This document shows, in pieces, positions 23,803-34,784 of a stretch of DNA of 64,000 nucleotides; positions within the stretch are counted from its first letter, which is position 1; every line of letters starts with the position of its first letter. The notes below the pieces were generated by a model. The model saw only the letters and a list, made by a program, of their open reading frames with translations. It was not told the DNA's origin and did not search any database. The stretch is from Cylindrodendrum hubeiense (Eukaryota; Ascomycota; Sordariomycetes; Hypocreales; Nectriaceae), in NCBI GenBank assembly GCA_014621425.1, contig JAANBB010000023.1:182688-246687 (forward strand). Reading direction: 5' to 3'. Both the position numbers and the translations under genes were made by a program.

Positions 23803-25341
23803 TTACGACGAAGCCATGTCCTCCAGGCTTGGAATGGTCCTCTCCAGGCCCAGCATCATCGTTTTGACATTGGCGAGCACGTTCCACCGGGCCTTTTCGT
23901 TGTCCAAATTTTGACCAAGATCGAGCTTCTCCATGTTCAGCTTGGCGACAATGTCGGCGCTTCCCTTGGCAAGTGTCTTCGCTTCGTCAACATCGGTGGC
24001 GCAGCTGTGGACAATCGCTTCCTGGGCGGCCGCTTCCTCTCGTTTGGTCCGTATCTGGGAACCATACGCGTCTATGGCCGTCTGCAGCTGCGGGAGACAG
24101 GGTGATTGGCTGTTGTTTCCCATGCCCCGGAGCGATATCGCCGTCTTCTCGAATTCGTCTGCCTCTGCGACAAGCGTGGAATGGTGACGTTGCGCACTAC
24201 GGAGGGCTTGCGTGGCGCGATCGATGTTTTCTTCGGAGAAGCGCTCGCGGTTAGTGATTTCCTGGCACTCGATAAGCTTGGATTCGAGTTCCGCGTCCGC
24301 CGTTTCCAGGGCACATGAGACATAGTCGATGAGGCAGTCGAGTTGAGTGATGAAGTTGGTAATAGCAGGGAGAAGAGACTCGTGGATACTACCAGGTTTG
24401 GGAGTTGATTCATTGGGTTCCTGAGGAGACTGATTAGTTGGATTTGGAGCCATTAAAAAGGTCCGACTTACTGCAGCATTGACAAGCATCTGGGAGTAGA
24501 CCAATGCGATAGACGGAAGACCACCGGGGCCAATCCCTGGGGATCTCTGCGATAGAGACGCTCTTGCTAATAGCGATAGACTGGACTTGATAGGCTTGGA
24601 GGATTCGGAGAGCCTGGGGCGTTTTGCAGGGGGAGAAGAGCCTATGGTGGGGGATGGCCGTGGTCGCTTCAAGGGAGACTTAGATCGCGGCTTACCACTG
24701 ACTGTTACAAGAGGCGGTGAACAAGCTGCAGTGATGCAGTCAGATGGAGATTGAGGGGGAGTCTGCTGCAACGTGCTTATAGGGTAGCTCGGGATTCTTT
24801 GTGGGAGGCCACAACGGGAGACGGAGCTTGAGCTTGATGGGTCGCTTGGTTGGTTTGAGCTGGCCGGTGTTGAAATGGGTTCCTCATCTTCATCTTCATC
24901 GTTGTCCTCATCCTTATCCTCAACACCTTCATTCCAATTGTCTCCGCCACCGTCCCTGTCGTCAGACTTGTCAAGGAACTCAGCCCGGACATTCCGCGCA
25001 TCCTGACACTGCAGCTTGACTTCTCCCTCTCCACTGCGGATGATCATACTCATGATAAGCTGCTTGCGCAGGTCTGTCACAGTGAGTTTTGCATCCTGCG
25101 AAACGTATCTTGCAAGAATGGCGAGGTTCTCCAGGATGCTGACTCCCCAGTAGGTATCGTACGAATACTGAGGGACCAGATCCCAGGGCCAGATGTTGAG
25201 GCATGCGTAGAAACGGGAGGCGTCGCGCGAGGCTCGCCTTCCGAGTTTTGCACGGTACCGGTCCGGGAGGCGGGGGCGGAGGCGGAGGCTAGCGACGATT
25301 TCATCTATGGAGGACCAGGGAGTTTGCTGGATCGAGGGCAT
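23803..25341 (-). CDS. nuclear-type coiled-coil protein, function unknown
   Basis: A long frame of 512 codons, probably interrupted by a 51-nt in-frame intron (24471-24421: GTAAGT ... CTAAT ... CTCAG), giving about 495 residues. The N terminus (SIDEIVASLRLRPRLPDRYR, then WPWDLVPQYSYDTYWGVSILENLA) looks globular. Next comes an acidic stretch rich in Asp/Glu and a Ser/Pro-rich region with clusters like KSPLKRPRPSP and PPAKRPRL that resemble nuclear localisation signals. The C-terminal third is predicted coiled coil (long Ala/Glu/Lys/Leu helices). I do not recognise the family. The layout suggests a chromatin or kinetochore-associated protein, but this is only inference from composition. The ATG at 25341 starts the conserved-looking N terminus. 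Confidence 0.7.
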   Translation of the reverse strand: MPSIQQTPWSSIDEIVASLRLRPRLPDRYRAKLGRRASRDASRFYACLNIWPWDLVPQYSYDTYWGVSILENLAILARYVSQDAKLTVTDLRKQLIMSMIIRSGEGEVKLQCQDARNVRAEFLDKSDDRDGGGDNWNEGVEDKDEDNDEDEDEEPISTPASSNQPSDPSSSSSVSRCGLPQRIPSYPISTLQQTPPQSPSDCITAACSPPLVTVSGKPRSKSPLKRPRPSPTIGSSPPAKRPRLSESSKPIKSSLSLLARASLSQRSPGIGPGGLPSIALVYSQMLVNAAVSRTFLMAPNPTNQSPQEPNESTPKPGSIHESLLPAITNFITQLDCLIDYVSCALETADAELESKLIECQEITNRERFSEENIDRATQALRSAQRHHSTLVAEADEFEKTAISLRGMGNNSQSPCLPQLQTAIDAYGSQIRTKREEAAAQEAIVHSCATDVDEAKTLAKGSADIVAKLNMEKLDLGQNLDNEKARWNVLANVKTMMLGLERTIPSLEDMASS

Positions 25342-26068
25342 TTCGGAGACGCGTGAGGCAAGTCGGGATGGGCTTTGAGTGAGGTGCGTGAAGGGATGGA
25401 AGCCTGTTGATAGGCGTGCTCACGAGAGTGTCGGTGGAGTGTGCCAGCCTCAAGATGAGGGGAGCGACGAAGAACAAGCATTGAGAGGGTAAAGAGGGCG
25501 AGGAGGGGAAACGAGAGAAGAGCGACCAGCACATAAAAAGCCCGCGGGGGGTGAGCCAAAGGTGAGGCACGCGGCGTTGGGCGGCCTTCTTTGTTTGTCG
25601 CGCTGTGAGGAGCCGGAGCTAGAAAACGAGGGCTTCCCGTGGGCCAATCATGTTTGACAACATAGCAGCTGGACAGTGCGATGCCGTTGGGTGTGTGTTA
25701 CGGAAGGGGATTTGGGGGGTTTAGCGCCGTCTTTGTTGCCGTTGAGTGCGTGGAATGCGTGGAATGCGTTGTCGGATGTCGGATGCCGGCCGTTTGTTCG
25801 CTGTTTGCCGTGGTGTTTGTTGTGTTGGCGTTGGTGGCGCCGAGCCAGTGGCGGCCGTGGTTTGGCCTGAGAGTCCACGATTGATTACCTTGATTGCCTT
25901 GGAAAGTAATGAAACAAAGTGGCAGAGATACCAGTTGAGCTGCCTTGTGCCTCTGCTCTGCGCATTGAGGCCCAGGTTGGTCCGTTAATGCTGCTTCTTG
26001 CTGTTGTCGGCTTGAGTTGGTGCCATCTGACGCGGTCGCATCGAGCTTCGAGCCCACCAGCTCCATGT
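25342..26068. other. intergenic with short GTGGAATGC repeats
   Basis: Promoter of the coiled-coil gene and 3' flank of the next minus-strand gene. Around 25745-25790 the motif GTGGAATGC recurs next to GTCGGATGC, a low-complexity patch. No gene seen. Confidence 0.5.
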
Positions 26069-27140
26069 CTACACCTGCTGTGGTCCAAACCGGTCATCTC
26101 CTGCAAACTCATGGATCGAAGCAGGAAGTTCTGGAAGAATAAACGCATCACGCGGCGAGTTTCCATGGCTGACGCCGTCGGCCTGGAACTCAGGCGACCC
26201 GTGAAGCTCCGGCCGGATCGGAAAGCTGCTGTGGCTCAGGTGTTTGCTTTGTGGAGATACGCCAAGTGGAACCTCTTCCGTGGGTGGCTCCATGTTGTCT
26301 TGAGCGAAACGGTTCGAGCTGGGGTCTGAAGTCGCTGGGACATGCTCCCTTTGAGGCCGTCGTCGCAAGAACAAGACACCTAGAACCAACAGTGTCACCA
26401 CAGCCAGCCCTCCCACAACGCCTCCGACTATGGCACCAGTATTTGTACTTGTACCTCCATCACTGTTCGGCTCGGCGCTAGTTTCTGCCCCGACATTGCC
26501 TGAGGCTCCCGTCGCGGTCGCGGTCGGTTCCTCGTCGCTCAACACCAGCGTTGAGAATTCGCGGTCCGTCTGTCCGTAGTACGTAAACGATGCCTTTACC
26601 AAGCTCGACACCGATCCACACTGGAAGGCTCTGATGCCACTTGGGAATCCCCAAGTACTGCAAAACGGTAGAGTTTCGTTGGTGCTGCAAGGTCGAACCA
26701 GGTCAGATTAGCCGCGCATTGCACTACGTTGATGCCAGTTCTCACCACAAAAGATTCGACCAGTTATTTTTGCATTCCTCGTCGCACAAGGATGGGTCCA
26801 GGGCCTCGTCTCCCGCGATGCATCTGGTCAACATGTTTTCGACGCCGCAGAAGATGAGGCCGTAATACTCCTTTTCCCACTGGCACACGGCTCGGTCAGG
26901 ACACGTGATGGCGTTCGAAGAGCCCGTCGACGTTGAAATGTATCCACAAGTAGCATCCGGGGCGTTGGTGATGGTAATCTTGAGCGTGGTTGATTCCGCA
27001 TCTTCCGTGTTCTGACGGACATCGAGGTGTGTTGGTTTTGCCAGTTCGTACGTAACGGATGTCGGCGGTGGTATCAAGGCGTCTGTGAGAGGAAGCAACA
27101 GCTGCGCCAGTAGCGCCGAAGCAAGAGATGACCAGAGCAT
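26069..27140 (-). CDS. Cys-rich single-pass surface protein
   Basis: Two exons (27140-26746, 26684-26069) encode 336 residues. The order is a signal peptide (MLWSSLASALLAQLLLPLTDA); a cysteine-containing ectodomain (ATCGYISTSTG, CPDRAVCQWEKEYYGLIFCG, CDEECKNNW and, across the intron, PFCSTWGFPSGIRAFQC); a Ser/Thr/Gly-rich stalk; one membrane helix (GAIVGGVVGGLAVVTLLVLGVLF); a basic stop-transfer (LRRRPQRE); and a Ser/Pro-rich cytoplasmic tail. This is the layout of fungal wall-stress-sensor-like or mucin-like proteins, although I see no WSC or Mid2 signature. The ATG at 27140 opens the signal peptide, and the open frame upstream has only a TTG. Role unknown. Confidence 0.75.
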
Positions 27141-28703
27141 TGTGAACTTTGACAAAGAGAGCAAACAGATAAAGGAACTGAAGAGGGATTCACTGAAAAA
27201 GCGGGGAGTGTCTCGTCAAGACAAACCCTCTCTTCAAATACGTCGCCGAGCCAGCGGAGCGTGGCCTACCCAACCAACCAAAAGAAAGTGCACCTCCCGC
27301 GAGAGCTTCCCATAATACCACCGTGTCGGGGTACAAATAAGCTTGACTGAGACTTAATCCGAAACAGCGAATGAGGTGCTGCGTGGCTTGTCAAGCTGAC
27401 GACTCCGCCAGCTCAGCTGCGTGGCACGGCAATTGAGATGGTGGGAGTGACATTCCGCCAACGCGGAGCATTCTGGAGTTGACGTTGCGTGGCATGTGAC
27501 TACCGGCGGACATGACGACGCAACCCCGTCTGACAGCGCATTTCTGGCAGAGAGGGCAGCCGAGTGGTTCAGTAAAAGCCCAACCATCTTCCGCAACGGC
27601 CAAAATCCTCGCGTCGTATGAGTCCCATGCTCTGCTCGTGCGACGGTGGCGTCAAGAGCGTGCCCCCTCTTGTTCCCAAAATTGATTCCGGGTGTTGGCA
27701 TAGCCCGCACAAGAGTACTTCCAGTAATCTGAAAGCGAGCCCGATACCTCACGGCCGATTACTCCAGCCACCCATTTTGTCTCGTACTAGAAGGTTGAGG
27801 CTCGTGATGCCCCTATACGTGAAGACGCTTTGTCGGAAGTGTGCATGTAGAATGGATGACCTCGGCCATGTTCGTCAGATAGATGTTGCGTCTGTATTTC
27901 GAGGTCGATTACGTAGGCGAGAGACTTGTGAAAATTTCCAACAGAGATGAATGGACCAGTGTGAAATGAGACTAGACGACAATCACATATTGGACCGCCA
28001 TTAGACTTGGCAGCATCGATTCCGAGCGATGAACAGTATCGCGTGCGCTGATAGATTTTCAAATGGCTTGACTTTGGTATATATATCTTAGATGGACGTC
28101 GTGCTGATTAGACGATCATGGAAGTACCATGGCCGTCTCTGATTCGAAGCGTGACGTGAGTCGCGTCAGAAGGCAAGGGACAGGCATTGATGGGCAGAGA
28201 AGCCATTCCTGCCTGACAGGCACGGCAGTAGCCCGGTCTCGACGGTTTATCAGCAGCAATCGAGAAGAGGAACTCTAATGTCGCGTGGGATGCTACATTA
28301 TAGACATAGGAAAAGTAGAATGCTTCCCCGTTCTACTCTAAGAGGGATGGCGCCGGACTGCGTTACCCCGGAACTGGCGTCTTGGGCGCATTTGCTCCAC
28401 TTTCGGGGTTTGTGTCGAATGCCGAAAACCGTCTGATTGGGTGCGGCAAACGACGATGTCCCGGGTTTGTAATATGCGCCGCCAAGTGCGAGCAAAAGTA
28501 TTTTGCTTTGTAAATGCGGCTGCGCTGTCTTTGATGGAAAAGAAGAAGGGGAAATGGGGATTTAATATAAGAGGGTGTATATGGCGCCACATAGCAGGCT
28601 CAACCGTTCCAAACCACATCATTTCACTTCCTCACTCAGCTCCGCACTACACTGCACTACACACATAATTCCATCTCACAATTAAGTCTGCGCATCGCCC
28701 AAC
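27141..28703. other. intergenic
   Basis: About 1.5 kb between divergent genes. Short frames around 27354-27950 and 28300-28660 lack ATG/leader/splice support. The last 150 bases are the promoter and C/A-rich leader of the gene at 28704. Confidence 0.55.
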
Positions 28704-29669
28704 ATGTCTCGCGCACTTCTTGTTACCGGCGCCACCGGAAAACAGGGCGGCAGCGTCATCAGAGCCCTCCTCGCCCGCAACGCCGACTTCAGGATCCTCG
28801 CCGTCACCCGAGACGCCTCCTCGCCGTCGGCGCAGAGGCTGGCCGCCAAATCCTCCAACATCTCCCTCGTCCAGGGAAACCTCGACGACACCGAGTCCAT
28901 CTTCCAGAATGCCAAAAAGCTGACGCAGCTACCTATCTGGGGTGTCTTTAGCGTTCAGGTACGTGCTTGATTCGGCCATGGACAGACCGTTACTAACAGT
29001 GGCTAGCTGCCCGGCATGAACAGCAAAGGCCCCATTATTGAGGAGGCCCAGGGGAAGGCTCTAGTTGACTCTGCAATTAAGCACGGAGCGAAGCACTTTG
29101 TCTACTCTTCCGTCGATCGACACGGCGACAAGTCCATTGACAACGAGACCAACATCCCCCACTTCGTCAGCAAGCACAGGATTGAGCACCATCTCATTGA
29201 CAAGGCCAAGGGCACCGACATGTCCTGGACCATCCTACGACCTGTGGCCTTCATGGAGAACTTTCAGCCGAACTTTTTCGGCAAGATCTTCACCACAGCT
29301 TGGCGCCAAGCTGTCAAGTCGCGTCCTCTACAGCTTATTTCGACCGACGACATTGGCACATTTGGCGCCCTGTCGTTCCTCGACCCCGCAAAGTTCAACG
29401 GCCAGAGCATTTCGTTGGCAGGAGACGAGCTGACGTACAGCCAAATGGTCCAAGTCTTCAAAAAGAAGACTGGGGCAGCGCCGCCTACCACCTTTAGCTT
29501 CCTGGCCTCGCTGGTCCTTTGGTTATCTGAGGAGATGGGTACCATGTTTGCATTCTTCGAGCGGGAGGGCTATGCCGCGGATATCCCTGCTCTGAAGAAG
29601 ACGCATCCGGAATTGAAGGACCTGGGAACTTGGCTGGAGTCGTCTTCATGGGCGAAGAAACAACAATAG
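28704..29669 (+). CDS. NmrA-like NAD(P)-binding protein
   Basis: Two exons (28704-28958, 29007-29669) give 305 residues. The intron is 48 nt with a TACTAAC branch point. A canonical Rossmann loop, LLVTGATGKQGGSVI, stands at the N terminus. It is followed by VQGNLDD, WGVFSVQLPG, HFVYSSVDRHGD and WTILRPVAFMENF. This is the standard NmrA/HSCARG layout in which NAD(P) binding can report redox state and modulate a GATA-type regulator, or serve a reductase. No signal peptide or membrane helix is seen. Unlike the NmrA-like protein at 6380, the nucleotide loop is intact. No neighbour suggests a specific pathway. Confidence 0.87.
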
Positions 29670-30071
29670 ATTGCTTTATCTTTCCGTTTGTTATTATTCG
29701 CCCTGCGGCATGATATAGTGTAATTATAGGTGACAGACTAAGGATTCTGTGTCCAGACAACATAGTTAATACGCATTGCGCAAGAGCCCACCATCTCCCC
29801 GCCAGTTATCTAAGTTTATCACCACACTACAAAATCCGACTGTCTAAAAAAGCTTGTGTCGTGCGGACGTGTGGAATCTTAGAATAGGAAAACGTATTTC
29901 CAGATTCACATGGATGCCCAGCCAGTATACCTGCGATATACTTTTAGTAATACTGCTAGTAGTTAGGCCTACTTTTGACAAGGACGCAAGGTTCGTGGCG
30001 CGATTGGTAATTTCTTTAATAACAAGCATAACTACACGTACTAAAACTATAAATTCCATGCAAACTAGAAC
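29670..30071. other. intergenic
   Basis: AT-rich spacer between convergent 3' ends. No gene or repeat recognised. Confidence 0.6.
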
Positions 30072-31715
30072 CTAACTATTGAATGCAATGTAACTGACCC
30101 CAGCTGACTTCAGAGGGGAATCTGCCCACGAATTGATGTGCCATCTCATGCCCCGGGGCGAGACTGAACTAGCACCTAGCTTTACTCTCAAATTCTTGTG
30201 GCAATCAGCATCGATACTGTTGAATGCAATCAGCACCTTGGGGTTCCTCTTGAACGTTCCACGAGGGAATCTCTCTATGCCCCTGGTCAGCAACTTTGGC
30301 TGGCTCGCCGGCCGCACATCGAGCGTGCTGAAAGTGCCACTGGCCAGTCCGTCTCTGTCTGCGGGATACGCGATCCATGCAGCTCCGGCTGAGTACACGA
30401 CAGTGTCAGACCAAGAATCAAGATTGAGCTTGAAGCCTGTCGCAGTAATGTCTGTCGCGGTCGCCTTGATTCGCCAGTCCTTGCCTTTGGCAAAGTCCAA
30501 ATGATTCAACCAGACGACAACCTTGGGCGCTTTCTGGTATGGATGCTTGAACTTGACCTGGTGCGATGTCTTTGCCTTGGGGGTTTTCCAGGAATGGTCT
30601 TCAAGTGTGTTGAACTTCCCGATTTGGAACTCCTTGTCGTCGGAGGGCTTTCGGAACCACGTACAGCCAGCCGAGTGAATAATGGAGTCTGACCAGGTAT
30701 CAAGGTGGAAGTCAGCCGATGAGTTGGTGACGTTGTCAGCAAATGCTTTGACGCGAATGTTGAAATTCTTCGAGAGGTCAAGCCAGTTGAGACCGACAGC
30801 CAGGGACGGGGGACTCTTGTATGTCTTGGAAAACTGCTGTCGCTTAGAAGCTTCCTTCTCGGGCTTATTCCACGGACGCAGCTCTAGTGTGTTGAAGAAC
30901 TCGATGTCAAGAGCAGCGCCTGGATAAATTCGGGCAATGAACCGCTTGTCCATTTCGGATAAGTTGTTGCCTGGGCTAAAAACCACTCTATTTTTAGTCC
31001 ATGATGCGGGGAATGTATATCCCATGATAGACTTGGGGTCCAGTTTAGTGTTGAAAGTGTCGGCATTGTTGTAAGGATCGAGAATATTGCGGCGTACTCT
31101 TTCTGGAAGCCACCCATGGGCCTTCCTCATAGCGTCAATCACCAACTGTTCGTTCCAAATGGCTTTGGCCGCAGGCGACTGATGTTCGTGGTGGCACCCC
31201 AGTGCGTGCCCAAACTCATGGAGAATGACTCGTCGAAACTCCCCATCCTCAGTGTTTTCATCGAACATGCCGAAATTCATTGTCGGCTCACCCGGGGGAG
31301 CGGTGAGGCTATCAGTGCCTACAAATGACCAATGCGCTCTCGAGTTATCACGGTAATTCGGGTTAGTGTTGATGCGGATTTCGGCGTCGCCTGAATCAAC
31401 AAATTTGAACTTGATGTTGGCGTACTGCGACCAGATTATCGAGTATTGTCGCACTTTTCCCTTAAGCCTGTCAGAGCCATTGATGAATTTGACCCTCAAG
31501 GTCCTGCCATTCTTCCAGCGTTTTTTGATGGCTACAGCGAGCTCTATGGGCTCAAATTCGTCGTTCTCACCATCAGACCCATCATCAGGCCCCGCCGAGG
31601 TGATAAAATGGCCATTGGCGGGGTTCTCGTTGATTGCAGCCACATCTGCGTCTGCTTCGAGTCCTTCCGGGACGGGCATGTGGATGCAACCTGGCATCTC
31701 ACTGTTGTCAGCCAT
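30072..31715 (-). CDS. astacin-type metalloprotease with H-type lectin repeats
   Basis: A single exon of 547 residues. After an acidic N terminus (about residues 1-60) comes a zinc protease domain. VILHEFGHALGCHHEHQSP supplies His166, Glu167, His170 and His176, the HExxHxxGxxH metzincin signature, and KSIMGY near 229 supplies the Met-turn. The C-terminal half holds three repeats of about 90 residues. Each begins LD/NTLE..W/P and ends with a W(S/A)D ... SAG..W/Y motif (DTWSDSIIHSAGCTWF, DSWSDTVVYSAGAAWI, NSWADSPLKSAGVSYI), as in H-type (Helix pomatia agglutinin-like) lectin domains that bind GalNAc. There is no signal peptide, so export would be unconventional or the enzyme is intracellular. 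A TATA-like box lies about 120 bases upstream. Confidence 0.85.
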   Translation of the reverse strand: MADNSEMPGCIHMPVPEGLEADADVAAINENPANGHFITSAGPDDGSDGENDEFEPIELAVAIKKRWKNGRTLRVKFINGSDRLKGKVRQYSIIWSQYANIKFKFVDSGDAEIRINTNPNYRDNSRAHWSFVGTDSLTAPPGEPTMNFGMFDENTEDGEFRRVILHEFGHALGCHHEHQSPAAKAIWNEQLVIDAMRKAHGWLPERVRRNILDPYNNADTFNTKLDPKSIMGYTFPASWTKNRVVFSPGNNLSEMDKRFIARIYPGAALDIEFFNTLELRPWNKPEKEASKRQQFSKTYKSPPSLAVGLNWLDLSKNFNIRVKAFADNVTNSSADFHLDTWSDSIIHSAGCTWFRKPSDDKEFQIGKFNTLEDHSWKTPKAKTSHQVKFKHPYQKAPKVVVWLNHLDFAKGKDWRIKATATDITATGFKLNLDSWSDTVVYSAGAAWIAYPADRDGLASGTFSTLDVRPASQPKLLTRGIERFPRGTFKRNPKVLIAFNSIDADCHKNLRVKLGASSVSPRGMRWHINSWADSPLKSAGVSYIAFNS

Positions 31716-31831
31716 GATGAATGTAATTTAAGGTCTGAAGACTGAGTGTGATAATATGTGATGAAATGAGCTAGGATGAGAAAGTCTGAAGGTCTGGTGT
31801 CCAACTACTCTTTACGGCGAGGAAGCAGAGG

Positions 31832-31838
31832 TTTTATA
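31832..31838 (-). promoter_or_regulatory. TATA box of the metalloprotease gene
   Basis: TATAAAA on the minus strand, about 117 bases upstream of the ATG at 31715. Confidence 0.5.
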
Positions 31839-33383
31839 TTCCAACATCTCTAGTGACCCATGTCGAGATACAGTCGCACCGATGATCTCACTGTTCCTCC
31901 CATTTGATAGATTGAGCACGAGTTTCTTCCAGTCCATTTGCTCTAGACCGCAACAGATTCCCAAGGCGCCAGAGGCAGCCTATCACCTCTCACTGCGAAC
32001 TAGCTCAGTCACATCACAGATTCAGCTGAAGCAAACACGCCTCTAGTGCAGCCTCAGTCTTGGCAACTAGAGAGAATGAAGCTTCTCCCAAGCCGAAAGC
32101 TGAAATATGTTTTTCGCGAACAATTCTCAGTTTCTGAAGTTCGATCATCTGAGACACGGCTGAAGGCAACATAATGAGATCAGGCATTGACGCTCAGAGC
32201 AGCTGAGCAATAATTACGGTACAGTGTCTCGGCCTATACCTTATTAGCATTGAAGTCTTATTTAAACTTAAAAGAAACAAGCTTCTGAATTCAAAACACA
32301 TGCAGGAACGTTCCAAGAAAGTGTGATTCAGGGACACCGGTCTCCCAGGTCGCACACCCCAGAATAAATATGACGTATGCGGTACGTAAAGCAGGCGCAT
32401 TCTTGGGTCATAAGATAAATACCACCCAATATTAAGCATAACAAAAGGTGAAACTGATGAAAAATTAAGACGCCATCGGCGGAGAGCTAAGAGATTGGGT
32501 TGTCCAGTAACATCTCAATCAGTGGTTCATCACAAATGCCGATCGGCTTCCCCGCATGAGCTGAGAACATGCCGTGTCTCAAGGCCAGTCTAGACTCAGC
32601 TAAGGCTGGCGGTATAATTGGAAAATGAGCCACGAGGACGGCCCGTTTAACTTCCGGACTAACTTGGCTGAATCACCTGTCTTCAGCCCAGCTGAATATT
32701 TGACTTTGATGCCAGCGTCAATTTTGAATTCGGCAACACTGAGGGAGTTTCTCATCATATTATTGGTCTTTACTTTTTGGTGCACTAATGATGACTGAAA
32801 GAATGATTATGGAGAGTTTATTTGTAACCCGGGGAGGCTAGGACACTCAGCACACTTTACCCAAAGCCACCCCAGCCACCAACAGTCACCTTGGAAGCCT
32901 AGTCGACTCATGCGAGTCTTCTAGTCTCTTTCCAGACTCCCCTTTATTATTTCTAAGCACGGTGCAGTTTTCACTGCTACGACCAGTTGGGGTGGCGATT
33001 GAAGAGTGTCGCAGAATGCTCGTTGACGATCTCAAACCCCCCAAAAGAAATTAAGAGAGATCTGGGAAGGAGAGCTCATAAATGAATATGTTATTCGTAA
33101 AAGAAACTTGCAGACTACTTGGTATGATGCGCGAAATGACTGAGACAAATATGGGCCGGAGGTCTTCCACTGCTCTGCTAGAGGAACCAGGCACTCGCCT
33201 ACATACAAGAATAAAAGTACAGACAGACAATAGCAAATGAAAACAAGACATTCCCAATCATAAAATAGCATACAATTGCTTTTTATGTATAAAACAATTC
33301 GTCAGCCTCGTGGGCTTGGTTTGCTTCGGAGCCTTAGGTGGCGGAGCTTGGTGTTGATGATTCATGTCGAGAATTTCGCCACT
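31839..33383. other. intergenic
   Basis: About 1.5 kb, AT-rich in the second half. A short minus-strand frame near 32600-32760 lacks a supported start. No gene called. Confidence 0.55.
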
Positions 33384-33901
33384 TTAGTTGGCCTCGGATC
33401 CCTCGGCATGGCAGAGCTCTGTACAGTAGTAGTTCATCTGTAATAGAGTTAATATCCATAGTTTCATATGGAACAAGGGTCATACCTCATCGCCTCCAAT
33501 GTGCCAATCAGCAGAGTTGCAAGTGGTGCCATCCTAAACGGATATTAGTGGGGAACTTCACACCAGGTTCAAGTCTTGGGACGTACGAAGGTGCAATCAG
33601 GGCACTGATCCCACTGCTTATCGCCAGTGTTGCGGGCCTTGTAGAAGTTGCAGGCACACTCGGTCTCAGCAACGAGGATTTCGTACTCGGTGGCCACGGT
33701 GTAGCTAACGCTCCAGGCTGTACCGCCAACCTGAGAGTACTTTCGGTTGGAGATACAGACGGCAGCATTGTGCATGTCAGCAAGGGCGCTAAAAAGATGA
33801 GTGTTAGTGAATGATATTGAAGTCCGTCTCGATATGTTGAGACAAGGTGGAAAGACAAACCCGCCGAGCATCATGAGAACGGGAAGAGTGTAAAACTGCA
33901 T
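33384..33901 (-). CDS. small secreted 8-cysteine protein (effector-like)
   Basis: Four exons (33901-33861, 33788-33587, 33533-33486, 33437-33384) with introns of 72, 53 and 48 nt give 114 residues. A signal peptide (MQFYTLPVLMMLGGALA) is built across the first intron. The mature part has eight cysteines: AAVC, ECAC, QCPDC, TTC, YYC and ELC. An even number and this small size suggest a disulphide-stabilised extracellular protein. I recognise no named family. Candidates are a small secreted effector or an antimicrobial-type protein, and neither can be proven here. It is divergent from the secreted protein gene at 34785, with 883 bases of shared promoter region. Confidence 0.75.
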
Positions 33902-34784
33902 GCTTGCGATGAATTGGGTGCAAAATTATGCTTTAGGATGGTTGAGAGAGATTGTGATGGGGGATGTGACTTGAGTTGGATTGTGATGAGATATTCGTAA
34001 TTGAGGTTATTGAAGGCAACATATATATTTCCTATGGATCAAGAGGAACGAGTAACTCGTATTCGAAGTCTCTTGATCAACTCACCAGATGGGAAGCTCG
34101 TATCGGCCTCCCCACCTGCAATGTTTCATGGTAATTGCATTGACGCACCTCGTGAGAGGGAGATATAACATTTGTGATAAGCTAGGGATGCCATGTATCA
34201 CACCTATCACCGGGGATCAGTGCATTTCTGTGCCGTACAAGGAAAGGTTGATATCGTACAGTGACCGCACTTAATTGTGATATTCCATAACGATTTTAGA
34301 CCCTTCTTATGAAGATTGTTACCAAATCGGACGGTCGGCTATGTCTGAAACCCGACATGCTCCACACGTTTGGGATGGAATACACGAATAGTTTGTGGAA
34401 CAATTATTTTAGTGGAGAGAAGGATGCGGCAGGATGATAAAGTTCGGGGCTAGTAGGGGTCCCCGGTCGTTCATGCGGGATGAAGTTATCAATATGTGAT
34501 GGGGTTATCGGGCGAAACTTTAATGAATGATCCAAGTCGAATTGACTGATTTAGAAGGTCACCGTCGCATGTCATAATCTATTCGAGGAATCCACCCTAG
34601 CCCTTGAATTAGAAGACGGATGAAACCGCTATTAGCAACTGCCATCTACATAGACTATCATCTGATGTCCTGAGTGGCATTGCGTATAAAGATTGAACCC
34701 GTCGCTATATAAGTGATCAATCTCCTACGCAAGCCACTTCAAGTACACAACTCAGTATTCAACATTCACTGCCCTCTTTTCAAC
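33902..34784. other. shared divergent promoter region
   Basis: It lies between two secreted-protein genes transcribed away from each other. A TATATATA stretch near 34019-34028 serves the minus-strand gene, and a TATA box near 34705 serves the plus-strand gene. No coding frame. Confidence 0.55.
34705..34713 (+). promoter_or_regulatory. TATA box
   Basis: CTATATAAG, 72 bases before the ATG at 34785. Confidence 0.5.

Noticed and set aside
27354..27950. Overlapping frames with several cysteines on both strands
   Set aside because: No consistent frame, start or splice site; cysteine spacing fits no zinc module.
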